A DNA stretch of 64,000 nt from Kappaphycus alvarezii (GCA_002205965.3 NADL03000614.1:682001-746000), one strand, 5' to 3'; positions 38,750 through 49,790 are shown, numbered from the stretch's first letter. Made by a program: numbers and translations. Notes: generated by a model from the letters alone, not told the origin.

Positions 38750-39818
38750 GTGATTATTGTTTTAGAACCAAACACTTTCGATTTCCGGACTGCATCTACC
38801 CCCATCACCATCCCGAATAGCACCTCAGCCATCCTTCAAACTCCGCTTCTAACCACGACTTCCATGTCCACGACTTCTATTTCCTTTTTTGTCACCCCTT
38901 CCGCAGCCAAAACGTCCAATCCATCCGTTTTACCCATTCCTGGCACTAATAATTATCCCAACGCTACTATTATCTCCCCTACTCTGGTCAACAACTCTCC
39001 ACCTACCGCGACTCGCTCTCGCACCGCTTCCACTACTCTTACCATCACATCTACCGTCACTACTCTCGTTACTCGCTTCATACACATGCCCCACATCATC
39101 TCCCCTCCCGATTAAGCAGTCACTGCCAATGCTTCGCCAGCTTCCCTACTGTTTCTGCAATCTCCCTCACCTCATGCCCAATCCATAGGATCGCTCTAGA
39201 CGTCACCGCCACCGCTTTCCCTCACTTATTGACCGTTCGTCTCACTTCCCTCACTGATTCCTCAGTCTCTCCTTATTTTCCTGTCGTTCTCCCCACTGCT
39301 TGCGTCGTCCCCTCCGTAGCTCGCGCCGAACCGGCCACTCCTCGCGCCGTCTCCCCAGGCGCCTTGATCAATGACAATTCGGCAAATGGTAATGAGACAA
39401 TTATTCGAGCTATTCCCAGGAAGGATAAGAAGGGAAGTCACTGAAGATTTTCTCCAGAAGAAGAACTTGTGCTATTTCGGGGTGTGGCTGCTGCAAAGGC
39501 CCACACTGAAGCGTTCGGAAATTTGATCAGAACGTTTGAAGAGGCTGCGGAGAGGTCAAATGAGAACCCTATTCTACGGTAACTCATCACTGCAAATTGC
39601 ATGCAAGACAAATACAAGCGCATTAAAGCTTCCTTGGACAGGCATGATAAGCGCGATCAACTCAGTTGTGGATTGGATTGAGGGGAGAGGTCGGAGAAAT
39701 GGACGTGTTACTTCTTATGTACCTTGAGGCGCGTGATGATGCGAATGCAAGGAGGAGTGCTGAGAAAAAGGCAGATAAAGATCTCGATGCAAAAGATCTC
39801 GCCGGGAGGGAAATGTAA
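38750..39818 (+). pseudogene. Myb/SANT-like domain protein, broken
   Basis: The clear part starts at about 39229 and runs into a Myb/SANT-like domain: RFSPEEELVLFRGVAAAKAH, FEEAAERSNENPILR, then MQDKYKRIKASLDRHDKRDQ. After a frame change near 39677 come GEVGEMDVLLLMYLEARDDA and RRSAEKKADKDLDAKDLAGR, with a stop at about 39818. This N-to-C order matches a DNA-binding family common in oomycetes that travels with DNA transposons. In-frame stops at 39442 (TGA) and 39577 (TAA), plus the frame change, make it a pseudogene. The Ser/Thr/Pro-rich frame at 38750-39115 is probably the low-complexity N-terminal region of the same protein, but the join is unclear. Confidence 0.6.
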
Positions 39819-39987
39819 ACAATGAAAGTAAGTCATAGAGCGTCCTGTACCGATTTTGAAATCTTTGGGGAGAGCGCAGCCGCCTGTTGGTCGATATTTT
39901 TCATATTTTATGCCGAAATTCGCGGGCTTTCATGAGATTTCAATCGCATCATTGGGAGAAGAAATAGCTGAAGAACGAAGAAGATCT

Positions 39988-40104
39988 CAAGATACTCAAT
40001 GTACCAGAATAACAAATGTACAGAATCACAGTTTTGTCTTACAAAGATATCCAGATAGTCAATGTCCTAGAATATCCAATGTATAGTATCACATTTTTGT
40101 CCTT
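39988..40104. repeat. Tandem duplication, two units of about 54 bp
   Basis: Units 39988-40040 and 40051-40104 share agata, tcaatgt, agaata, caatgta or aaatgta, atcaca and ttttgtc in the same order, at roughly three quarters identity. Confidence 0.6.
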
Positions 40105-40300
40105 CTTCGTTCATCAACCATTTCTTACACTCGCTGGTGCAATCGAAGGCTCCAAATAGCGCAAGAATATCGGCTTCAACTCCGGCAAATATCTGCTCGC
40201 AGGCGGCTGAGATCTGACGATTGAGATCTTCATCCAGCGGCTTTCGTTCATCTTCCTCGTTCAGACCCCTCCCTCATCTCGAGAAAAACAAAATCCAAGC
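40080..40300 (-). other. Minus-strand open stretch, unassigned
   Basis: The minus-strand translation stays open for about 65 codons and looks protein-like: NEEDERKPLDEDLNRQ, then CEQIFAGVEADILALFGAFD and SECKKWLMNEEG. No family was recognised. It lies just beyond the Myb/SANT pseudogene on the opposite strand and could be another gene of the same element. Confidence 0.25.
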
Positions 40301-41153
40301 GTCACACCAAAAAATCTTCTTTCTGCGATATAATTTCCTATAGCGTATATTTTGAGCTCGTTTACGTCTATTATTCCCACAAAAATAGTGTTTCCGCGTC
40401 ATCTTGCGTCTATTGTCCGTATTTTCCAACTTTCGCATGCTTAACTCGACGTTCTTGTTACTTGGGTTTCTTTAGTCGACTTCAGTGTTAATATTTGCGA
40501 TTCAACTACAAAAACAGACGTCGTTGCATCCCTAGCAGACTTTTTGGCAATTGATGCGCTCCGTCCGTCATTATCAAATAATGCAAAGTTCCGATACGTA
40601 CTTTCAGAGACAAATGATTGGTTTTACCACTCCGGTGACCTATTTGGATCAAAGTTAACCCACTACACTAAACTAAATATTAAACATATCTGTACTAACT
40701 TTCTAAAGATACTGTGGTGCTCTACAGTACTGACAAGCTCTACCGCACAGATGAATTAGTGCATATGCACAGAGAGCATCACCAATATTCCGTTCGGACT
40801 AGGCAGCAAATAAAAGTGCAGCGCTTTTGTACGCTCCTTTTTCGAACTTGCATTTCCGTGACGGTGACCAAATAGAAAAGAAACAAAACACGTAGGAATG
40901 AAAAGGAAATAAAACACGTAGGCATTCTGTCGATGATAGAGTCTGATTTTTCCCGTTCTCGGTAATTAGAATGTAGATGACGCACCAACCAGTCATTTCG
41001 ACACGTACTTTCCATTCTGAACGCACTTGTCCACGGAAGCCGGGAAGAATGGACGAATGAAAACAGTTTCCCAAAGGTCTTCCCACCACCTACCTCTTCG
41101 CATTCATATACCGACGCCTCTCGCCACCACTGCATCTCCGGTAAGCCCTTCAA

Positions 41154-41606
41154 CTACATTCCTGTTCTTTGAAATTCTTCAATTACCGAGCATGGCAGTC
41201 TATCGGAAGACATTTTGTCCACAACGTTTGCGGTAAATATGCGCTCTACTTCCTTTTTCTCGTTGGTAGGCACCAAAAACGATTTTTTGGTCAGGCCTGC
41301 TTGATGGCTGGCCTGAAAGTAGCATTTTAGGGAGCGTAGTTCCTTCCCCATTACTGTGTCGGTATACCCTTTTTGAGTCGATTGTGGTTGTCTGGAAAAC
41401 CATGGATAGATCGGATATATCTTCCAAAAGTAAAACACCCAAACGTTCCCCCAAAAACGATTCGTAAGTGTTAGGGTGCCCTCTGGGATGGCCATTCGCG
41501 ACCCCTCGCAGTTTCGCGGTGCATTTGCAGATGACGGATTCCCTGGCTTGTGTTCAATTATCCGAACTGAAGATCTCCGAGATTTCTGATGTGCGCAAAT
41601 TTGCAC
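41154..41606 (-). pseudogene. Minus-strand frame split by a LINE insertion, possibly hAT
   Basis: The frame (150 codons as it stands) includes the LINE fragment at 41285-41450. Outside that insertion it reads LVPTNEKKEVERIFTANVVD, then KMSSDRLPCSVIEEFQRTG on one side, and a Ser/Arg-rich part on the other. The step from a helix to D-x-LP-x-S-x-IE-x-x-F resembles the hAT transposase motif also seen near 24.6 kb, but the evidence is short. The frame continues past 41154 only after a stop (40779-41153 is open but unassigned). Confidence 0.3.
41285..41450 (+). mobile_element. Severely 5'-truncated LINE insertion with 12-bp target duplication
   Basis: From 41294 the sequence matches the last codons of the minus-strand LINE at 43.9 kb (ACLMAGLKVAF then GA and stop) and its whole 3' untranslated tail, ending in the shared core gtaaaacacccaaac (here agtaaaacaccc). 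The same 12 bp, ccaaaaacgatt, lies on both sides (41273-41284 and 41451-41462). Nine extra bases sit at the 5' junction. This is the signature of target-primed reverse transcription that stopped early. Confidence 0.8.
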
Positions 41607-41946
41607 ACAAAAAATCTAGAAGAGGACCAAAATTGTATGCAGTATCGGAATTTGGAAGATATTAGGGGTCGAGCAAGTTGGCAGACAACTTCAAGTCAAG
41701 TCCCAAGTGGTAGGGAGTTGAGAGTCAACTCCGGACCCAAGAAACATTTTTCCTACCCTGGTCGCAGAGCATCAGTGGTAGACCCTGCCCCTTCCATACT
41801 TGCTTGTAACTCTCTCAACTCTCTTCAATATACACTCCTTTTTATTCGTTCAACTATACCACGGTAGCACTTTTGTCGCTTGCAACACCTCCTTCTTGGG
41901 GTAGTTGGTTCTAAGTATCTCTTCTCCCGACGATTTACCCCTATCA
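41587..41946 (+). repeat. Solo LTR, short form
   Basis: It begins TGATG and ends CTATCA, and matches both ends of the LTR at 48759-50104. It starts near gtgcgcaaatttgcacac and ends gacgatttacccctatca, but lacks about 985 bp of the middle. The flanking words atttc (41582-41586) and agttc (41947-41951) could be a worn 5-bp target duplication. No internal element region was recognised beside it. Confidence 0.7.
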
Positions 41947-41959
41947 AGTTCCTTGCTTT

Positions 41960-43300
41960 TGCTGCCTAACACGAACTCATAAATCTCGCTGGTGCCTACT
42001 CTGCGTTCAGGTCCCTTGCGAAAACATCGGCAAACTACGAGCCTCCTGAGCTCCAACGTTCGGATATTGTCTCGTTGGATACCATAACACCTCATGGTGA
42101 TCTCGCTGCCATCTGGTCCGGGCTTCGTGCCAAAATTTTCCGCTTCGAGTCGCCTTATTGTGCTGGGTCCCCGCTTCCTCCGTCGCCACTTCCTCCGAGA
42201 AGTTGACTGTATCATTTATTACAAGCTTTCACGTTTCCTTGAAAACCAAAATATCGCGCGGCTCTCTCCGCTAATACTCCAGATTCATTCTAAGAGTCAC
42301 ACCGATGCTCCTCCTCCCAACGTCACGAATGATGGCTGGGCTGTTGTCGGATCCGGATTCTCTTCGTCCCTTCAAACCTCTATTCCTAAACCTGCCCTTC
42401 CTTCCGCTGCTCCAATCCCCCCTTCCCAATCCAACGTCGACAATTGCTATGGAGACGTCGTCGAAAATTGCTATGGATGTCTAGAATATGTACCACCTCC
42501 TGCAACGACCATAGATGACTACACTTATTATAGAAGACTCCTTACAGTCTTCCCCGTCATTCCATTCCCGCCGCACTGTTTCCGCATCCTTAAACCTCTT
42601 CATCATCGCGAAATGCCCTCCTCCCTCCACCATACGCCGTCTCCTAGTCCCTACTGTCAACTATATTCCTAATTGCCTCCGGTCTGTCTTTAATGATCTA
42701 ATGGGTAGCCTTTTCATTGTATTTCTGCGTGCTAGGACTGACGCTGATCTCTGAGGGACTTTTCTAGGATTTAAGCTGTCGGGAAATTGGCCACAAGGAA
42801 AGACGAGAAAGAAGAATCGCGTAATCAAAAACACCTTGCACTAACTATATCCCTAAACACCCGCTTCGTTGCGCAAAGAATGGCGGCTGGCATTACCTCT
42901 TCGAAGTGCCACGAACGCATTCGGATCTCTCCCTTCGTCGCTGTCTCCGCGTTCCCATTATCCTTTCCGTCGAACACGTCAACTAATGTTCGAAGGGGCT
43001 GCCAGCAAAGCAGCTCGGTCTATCTGCTGCGATACCCCTGCTCTATTCACTCTAGGATCGGATATACCTTCCAAGAGTAAAACACCCAAACGTTTCCCCC
43101 TCTAGGAAGTGATGTGATTCTAAAATCTTTGCACCCTCCCCATCCATGCCGGTTCACCTCTGTCTTCCATCAAAACTTCCTTCTCCCTATACATTTACAG
43201 AGGCAGATGTGCGCCGCGGCCTCAAGACCCTTCCATTTCGCAGTGCACCTGGTCTCGATGCATTTCGTGCGGGAGTGCTACGATCTCTCTCACATAACCG
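41960..43300 (+). mobile_element. LINE-like fragment, N-terminal part to start of reverse transcriptase
   Basis: Plus-strand pieces in changing frames. A Ser/Pro-rich N-terminal part (42094-42560) carries a 24-bp tandem duplication at 42434-42480 that encodes NVDNCYGDVVENCYG. Next come LVPTVNYIPNCLRSVFNDLM, the conserved stretch before the reverse transcriptase, and then FTEADVRRGLKTLPFRSAPG followed by LDAFRAGVLRSL at about 43198-43300, the family's usual entry into the polymerase domain. The rest of the polymerase and the nuclease are missing. A 43-bp LINE tail is inserted at 43058. Several frameshifts and stops are present. Confidence 0.6.
43058..43100 (+). mobile_element. 43-bp LINE 3'-tail insertion with 7-bp target duplication
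   Basis: Only the last 43 bp of the LINE tail are present (tcggatatacc, ccaagagtaaaacaccc, aaacgtttccccc). tctagga occurs immediately on both sides (43051-43057 and 43101-43107). The host is another LINE fragment, so the insertion is younger than it. Confidence 0.85.
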
Positions 43301-43534
43301 TGGGGTTTCCGAGCCAACCGACTCTTCTCTCTCAGTCTTTACGCAATTGCAAAATAACACAGGCTTCAGGAGAGGAGGCACCGAGGCACTCCAAAACCAA
43401 GGGCTGGAATCGGAAACCCGGGTCGCGGGAGGCTTGGAAGGAGGGCACCAGGTACCTTGACAACTGGATTAATTCCGTTTCTTGGTTCCCCAATCCCGAC
43501 CACTTGTACCAGTTATTTGATGCCCTTCCGAGCA

Positions 43535-43683
43535 TGGTGGTAAATCTTTATGGGTTGTACAATGTCGCACAGAGACTTGCGGAGGGTATTCATAAATTAA
43601 CTACGGATACGGGCGGCGGGTAGAAACCTGTCGCGCCTGCATTATTTGGAGACTAAACGCAAAACGGGTAGCGAAGTCGCGGA
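43535..43683. repeat. Dispersed repeat shared with 14120-14254 and 4292-4318
   Basis: It begins with the 27-bp word found exactly at 4292-4318 and continues with the sequence shared with 14120-14254. The three sites together suggest one repeat family about 150 bp or longer. Confidence 0.6.
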
Positions 43684-43784
43684 GCTCCTGTTGAGGGGAG
43701 GAACCGCGACGGGAAGCAGCGAAGGAAGCAGGGAGGCGGAGAAAACCCTTGCCGTCGTCGCCCAATGCGCTATGGATATCAATC

Positions 43785-43815
43785 GGGGGAAGGTTTAGGT
43801 GTTTTACTCATGGAA
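43785..43815 (-). repeat. Short copy of the LINE 3' tail, minus orientation
   Basis: The plus strand reads gggggaaggtttaggtgttt then tactcatggaa, the reverse of the tail core. It lies 56 bp outside the 3' end of the large minus-strand LINE. No duplication was found around it. Confidence 0.6.
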
Positions 43816-43868
43816 CGCAACGCCTTTTTCGCAAAATACTTTACCTCTCAGCCTTCCGAGCTACCAAA

Positions 43869-46130
43869 GGGGGAAAGGTTTGGGTGTTTTACTCTTGGAA
43901 GATACATCCGATATATCCCATGGTTTTCCAGACGACCACAATCGACTTAAAAAGGGTATACCGATACAGTAATGGGGAAGGAACTACGCTCCCCAAAATG
44001 CTACCTTCAGCCCAGCCATCAAGCAGGCCGCATTGGACATGACGGCTGCTGCAGCGTGCCTTTGCATCAAAACCCTACGAACCTTTCCGTACGTCTCCAA
44101 TACCCTCACGGCCACGTTCCTTGCCACGTCATCAATCCCGACAGGGGAGAGGAGGATATCGTTCTGGTTGCAGTAAGTGCCGTAATGACGATGTTTCTCG
44201 CGCTCTGCGAGTGTTGCGGCAGCGCCTGCGGTAACCGTACTTGGCGAAATATAGCGGCGTGCGGAGGGGTGGGCAACAGTAACGTCGACGGCGATATCGG
44301 TACTGTGATGCCCGTATGCATCGGGTATGTAAATGCCCATTCGTAGCGCGGGGGACTCCGAATGCACAGGTGAATTGAGAACCTGGTAGAGGAGCGGATG
44401 TTCGACGAGGGCGACGATCCCAACTTCCTTGCAGTAGCAGGCAAGGACGTTGCGGAGGATGTGATGACGACGAGTCATTCCGTCGTATTTGCAGGTCAAC
44501 GCGTGTTGACCACTTGGACCTAAGACGGGTGCGACGTCGGCCGAGCGGCGGGAGCAGACCGGACAGCGAGTAGATTCAGGGAATAGCGCGATGCCGAGAC
44601 GTAGAGCCAGAGAGACTTTCCACGTAGAAGAGGACATGTACGTACCGCAGTGGGGGTGAGGAAGCGAAGAGAAAACAGATGAGGTGGAAGATGTGCGCAC
44701 GGAGAGGAGCCGTGCTCAGTCGTGGGCTGCCGCGGACGAGAACAACCTATCGGACTTCGATAGCATGAGTTCTGTTCTGATCGCAGACTGGAGCCTTTCG
44801 CCGGGGACCGGCGATGAACAACGCTCGAAAAGAGCCGTAGCTGTAAGCGACGAAGATAGCTGCGTGTGGCGGGAGGATAAGAGCGAGATGGCGGACCGAG
44901 GGATCTCTTCCAAGTGGCGGTCCTGGGAAAGAGTGAGCAGGTCGGAGATAAGTCCGAAGGAATCAATTACAGATGCTGCGTAAGCAGCCTCGGTAATGTC
45001 TGAAGTTTGCAGGAGACCTAGACCGCCCATAGAGAAGGGGAGAGAGGCTTGGAGCCAGACTCGCTCTGGACAGGGCAGCGGCAATTGGTGAACCGCTTCC
45101 TTCTGCTTCTGATCGAAGCTAGCGGCGAGTACCGCAGATTGAGTGGAGGGAAGCGTACGTAACAAGTGCATGACCTTGGAGGCGTTCGCGCAGAAGCGGT
45201 GTAAGTAGAAAGCCAACTGAACATCATCCAAGTCTCGAAGGGATTGGAAGATGCGGTCAACTGCGTTTTGGCGGCCTGCGAAAAATTGGGAAACAAAAGG
45301 GTCCGAGCCAATCGGGGATCCCAGCACGATAAAACCAGGGGGGTTGAAAAGGGGCAAGGAAGTGCCAAAGGGGAGTGGGAAGGGGAGAAGCCGTAAACTT
45401 GGGTCTTGGCAAGGTTGAGCTGGAACCCTAGTGGACCTCCTTCAAGCTGGATGAAACGGATGGCAGCAGCGGCTTAGGACCGAGGAAGATCAATGTTACC
45501 ATCATCTGCGTACCAAGCGTTCAGGGCAGGTGAGAACTTCTCCTGTAACGATAGCAAGAGAAGATGGAGAGCCAGGGCAAAGAGAAAGGGACCGAGGGGA
45601 TCACCTTGCTGAGTGCCCTCTGAACTACGGACATAGTAGGGTCCAACAGCAAGCTCTGTGGGAGCATCGTAACAAGAGTGTACCCACCGTGCGAGGTCTG
45701 GGGCATGTGTCTGTATGGCTTCCAGAATGCGCTGGCGGGAGATGCAATTGAAAGCGTTGCGAGCGTCGATCTGGACCAAGACGTGATCGTGGAACTCGGA
45801 TCTCTGGGAAAGACGACGCACAGAATGAATTATTGCATCGGTGCCGTTCTTGACGCCTTCCTCGACCTGATGGGGCGGAAGGTAGGACCGGATGGCGGAG
45901 GTGGCTTTGTGTGCCGCGAGCCTAGAAATTAGGCGTCGGTAGAGAAGCCCAACCGCGATCGGACGGATTCCCCGTTCGGCTTCGGCAGCGCAGTAAGACG
46001 GCCTCCACAGAAATACGGGCGGCACGCGGCCGGCAGATCGCCGTTCAAACAAAGGTTGAGGAACTTTGTCAGGGCATGTAGGCAATCCCTCCCGGGCGAA
46101 GCAGCATTCGCAAGAACACTGGGGATAATA
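43869..46130 (-). mobile_element. LINE with restriction-like endonuclease, 5' truncated
   Basis: The best-preserved LINE here. Minus-strand order: reverse transcriptase (46085-45474) with RPIAVGLLYRRLISRLAAHK, EGVKNGTDAIIHSVRRL, LVQIDARNAFN, SSEGTQQGDPLGPFLFAL and the active site AWYADDGN; thumb and connector (45357-44716) with APIG-type GSPIGSDPFVSQFF and SMGGLGLLQTSDITEAAY; zinc-binding CPVCSRR...H..TC; and nuclease YIPDAYGHHSTDIAVDVTVA (PD...DV-T-V) with LAEREKHRHY, ending at 43984. From 45357 to 43984 one frame is broken only by a TGA at 44716-44718; a further break lies between 45357 and 45474. The 3' untranslated tail ends near 43869. Flanks agctaccaaa (near 43858) and agctaaccaa (near 46131) may be a worn target duplication. 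The N-terminal half is absent. Confidence 0.8.
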
Positions 46131-46139
46131 AGCTAACCA

Positions 46140-46170
46140 ATTTTTCGATCATTAAAACACCCCAATTTTT
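46140..46170 (+). repeat. LINE 3'-tail-like sequence
   Basis: It reads ttttcgatcattaaaacacc then ccaatttttcacc, closely resembling 52057-52085. Both carry the AAAACACCC core, but with a different lead-in (ATCATT rather than AAGAGT), so they form a second tail subfamily. It abuts the 5' end of the minus-strand LINE. Confidence 0.5.
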
Positions 46171-46561
46171 CACCTTGACAACTTGCGTTGTAGGTCCTGG
46201 ATCTTGCAGTGTTGTGTGAGGGGAGCAGCTCGACCGGAGACTTGCGTTGCTTTCGTGAGTGAGGACTGCTTTAGCGGTGACATCACAGCGATGAAACATG
46301 TGATGGGCCGGTCCGGGAGGCCCACTTCAGGGTCTCGGGGAGATTGCATAAGGTGGATTTCGGCTAGCCTGTAGTCCGTACCAGTGACGATATTTTCAAC
46401 TTCAAACTAATGGTCCAGGCCGACGGAGCAGAAAGAGAGGGGAATGGGGGGGTAGTTTACTTTGTCGTCTGACACTTCTAGCGGGGGGATCTAAACGGAG
46501 TTTAGAGAGAAGGAATGGAGAAAACAGAAATGGGTCTGCGCCAGAGTAACCCGGTCACCTA

Positions 46562-47419
46562 ATGTTTACCCAATTACCCTACTATCGGCCCCCCTTAAAC
46601 CCTTTCCCCTTCCCTCCTAGACTGCCCTTCTCCAACCTTCATTCTGCCACACTCGGCGCCTGCGCCGCATTAGGCGCGGGCGCCAGGCACTCGTGTCTTC
46701 GCGCGTCTCGTGGATCGCGCTCTTACGTCTACGGGGCTCTAGTTGCATCGGCTAAGGATACGGCCTTCTCAAGTGGCAATTTCTCTCCCGCCAGGAAGGT
46801 TCTCACCCTCGACCAAGTACTGCAACGCTCAGTGCACCCTGCTGCACTCAACCCTGGCGGTATGGGAGGGTTCCTGAGCCAAACGGTCCTGCTGGTCGTA
46901 CCCAAGGCCGTTCTTCTGGCGCGCTTGTCTTCGTTGCCGCCCCTTTCTGTAAGTATCGCGCTTACAGCGGAAGTTTTTCAAGCGATTACACCCATGGCTC
47001 GCCACGGTTGTGATTGTGGATTTTTTCTTCCCCTGCTTTTGGCAGCCATCGCACTACTGGCATATCGCGCAAGACCGCACTTTGCTGCTCTTCACTTGGC
47101 CATTAACGTTCTCAATGTTCCGTGTCTACCGAACCCCTCACGCCCGTCACAAATAAGTAACGAGCAGCCCCTATCTTCTCAAGAAGCCGCCCCTATCACA
47201 TTCAACGCCGAAGTCGCTCATGGACAGGCGTACACTAGGCGCGCGGGTGAGACTATTACGAACGCGGAAACGGCGAACAACTTGGCCCTTTTGGAAATGA
47301 GCCCTGTTCCATCAGCCTCTGCAACAAACAAACCACCAGTCAACACCTCATGTCTACCGAACCCCTCACGCTCATCATCTATCGATGCAACGAAAACAGT
47401 CGGCTGGCTGTCTGGTTAG
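46562..47419 (+). CDS. Hypothetical protein, 285 codons
   Basis: One of the longest intact frames in the window. The first third is Pro/Ala/Arg-rich; residues about 150-170 form a hydrophobic stretch (CGFFLPLLLAAIALLAY) that could span a membrane; the last third is Ser/Asn/Ala-rich. A 21-bp direct repeat (47123-47143 and 47351-47371, 228 bp apart, exactly 76 codons) encodes CLPNPSR twice in frame, which argues for real coding or a recent duplication. It ends 172 bp before the first recognised part of the plus-strand LINE and could be its N-terminal or ORF1 product. Equally, GC-rich composition alone could keep it open. No family recognised. Confidence 0.3.
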   Translation: MFTQLPYYRPPLNPFPFPPRLPFSNLHSATLGACAALGAGARHSCLRASRGSRSYVYGALVASAKDTAFSSGNFSPARKVLTLDQVLQRSVHPAALNPGGMGGFLSQTVLLVVPKAVLLARLSSLPPLSVSIALTAEVFQAITPMARHGCDCGFFLPLLLAAIALLAYRARPHFAALHLAINVLNVPCLPNPSRPSQISNEQPLSSQEAAPITFNAEVAHGQAYTRRAGETITNAETANNLALLEMSPVPSASATNKPPVNTSCLPNPSRSSSIDATKTVGWLSG

Positions 47420-49243
47420 GAGGTATAGTCGTTCGCAACCCAATCAGAGAGGGAAAGCAGTAATTAATCGCGACAAGTGAACGAGGAACACCGACCCAAC
47501 GGCCATTTCGAGGCCAATTCAATGGTGACCACGGATCTGCCAGAACACATACCACTCGACGGACACAGGTCCCAGTGGGTCTGCCCGCCCGATGTCTGGG
47601 CCAGCGTCTGAACGAGCCTTACCACATGTCGGCTATTGCCCGCTGTGCACCCAGGAAAAACCTCGAATCAAAACTGTCGCACAGCTGTTAGCACACCTTC
47701 GCAGCTCGCATTGTCGGGGCTCTACGCTAGGACCACCTAAGCGTCACGAGCTCGCAAAACTTTCAGAGTACCTATCCACTCTAGGGTATTGATACTGTGG
47801 GTGTCACGACCAGTACATCGGGTCAAGGGTATCCCGCCCCACCTCAGACGGCTTGTATGTATTCCCGTACTCCAACTGCCCAAAATGCAGTGTACGTACA
47901 GCGCCCATGCACTATGTTCCTCTACATGATACACAACTGCGCAGACCCACTACAGTGCCCACCCCTGTCTCAGTTGTAGACGATCCGCCCACCCCGGAGC
48001 GGTTGAGAATCTCCCGGATGGCGCCCAGCCGGACAGTTCAGCCACTCCCCTGGAACCGATCCCCCAGTCACTGCCCCACACGGAGAAAATATTTACTTCA
48101 CACACGCCCATCATGGCACATATTCCTGTGAAATTCCGCACCTGCTTCGCGGAAACTTATGAAAAAGCCATGAATGACGCTGCACAAGCCTGCGAAGATG
48201 GTCACCCTAGCGCCACCAAAGAGTTTGTTAAACTATTCCTATTTCCGGCGGTCATGCTAACGAACCTATCCGACACCAGCTCTTGTACCGAGACACGCTG
48301 GTAATCACTCGCCGACCGAATGAAGGAAAGGTTAGAGCTTTGGAACATTGGGCAATTTGAGACTATTTGGGATCAGGCCACTCAGCAGGCGGCACCCTGT
48401 AGCACGGAATCTACGCAGCAAGAGCTTAATGTCCGGCGAGCAACGAAATTGGCCCAGGAGGGGGCGTACGGTAAGGCCGCCCAGGCATTAAGTTCTCTGG
48501 GGGTCCTCCCACCAACGCCAAGCGTAGTTCATGCGCTCCTCGCCAAACACCCACAACTGCCTGTCGAAACCGAAAATCGAGGACCAATTGCGCTGGAATC
48601 CATCCCCCCATTTCGAGATTTCGGTGAAGAAGAAGTCCTAGCAGCTATAAGAGGTTTTCAACTGGGCTCTTCTGGGGGGTTCCGATCTTCGGCCCAACCG
48701 CCTCGTAGAACTGATAAGGTCTCCGTCTTCATCCGGACACTCTGGATTCTTAGCAGCCTGATGAGTGCAAAATTCTCACACGAAAAGAAAATCTAGATGA
48801 GGACCAAATTTAGATACAGTATCGGAATTTGCAAGATATTTTTACAGTTTCTGAAGTTGCAAGATAGTTTTAATTTGGATGAGTGTGGCAAAATCATGGG
48901 TTGATTTTTTTAAGACACGGCGTCATTAAAAGATGACATTACTGTACACGTACAAGGTCGTCATACTTTTCGAGGACGTCGCAGTGTTTAAAGTTCGAAA
49001 TCGACGTCGTTAAGGCAACCACTCACCATCAACTACCCCATCGGCTCACCCCTTCTGTTGGCCCTTAACATGACCAACCTCCGCCCTTCCCTCACCATCA
49101 CCAAGTCATCCCGAGGCCTTCTTTTACTCAACGATTTGGCCCTGATGGCAAATGGTCCAACTGACTACGACAAATACTGTAGAAGGTTGGACCGGGAACG
49201 TATTCGGGAGTGGGTCCGCCGTAATTGCTTCGAGCAGTCAAAA

Positions 49244-49263
49244 GAGGAGGAGGAGGAGGAGGG
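49244..49263. repeat. GAG microsatellite inside the long LTR
   Basis: About six GAG/AGG units. It encodes a glutamate run in one frame and helps keep several frames open. Confidence 0.8.
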
Positions 49264-49790
49264 AGAAAAGGAAGAGGAGGGGAAGAAGAGGGGGACTGGG
49301 TGGACCCGTCGGAGCCACTAGTGTACCATGGTTGGGGAGCTCTTATAGAGAACGAAGGGGAGACTGAGCGAGTAATTGTGATCTCTGACTCTTCTGACGA
49401 AGATGAAGAGAGGAGTGAAGAGGAGAATGAGGAGGATGGGGGGAGGGAGACATGGAAAGTTCTGGATTAGTGGGGAAGGGGCCAGAAAATATGGACCAGG
49501 TGGTCCCGGCTCCGGAACCAGATGGGGGCGTCTTCAGTGGTCTATATTTCGCAGGAGGAAATTGAGAATTCTAAGCCGTTCTCGGATATTTTTGTGGACT
49601 GCCTGGGTGGAATGGATATTTTGGGGGAACTGTTTGGCTCTGATATAGAGGAGTAAGATATTGAGGAAAAAATCTAGATATTTATCCTGATAGTATCTGC
49701 TGTTAGTCTTTCTCGTTCACACGATTCAATTTGATGCATTTTACGGTCCTTAGTATGTTTCTTTGAGAATTTAGGGTTAGCCAAAAATTC

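Noticed and set aside
49058-49470. An acidic Glu-rich protein as a host gene
   Set aside because: It lies wholly inside the LTR and is held open largely by a GAG microsatellite.
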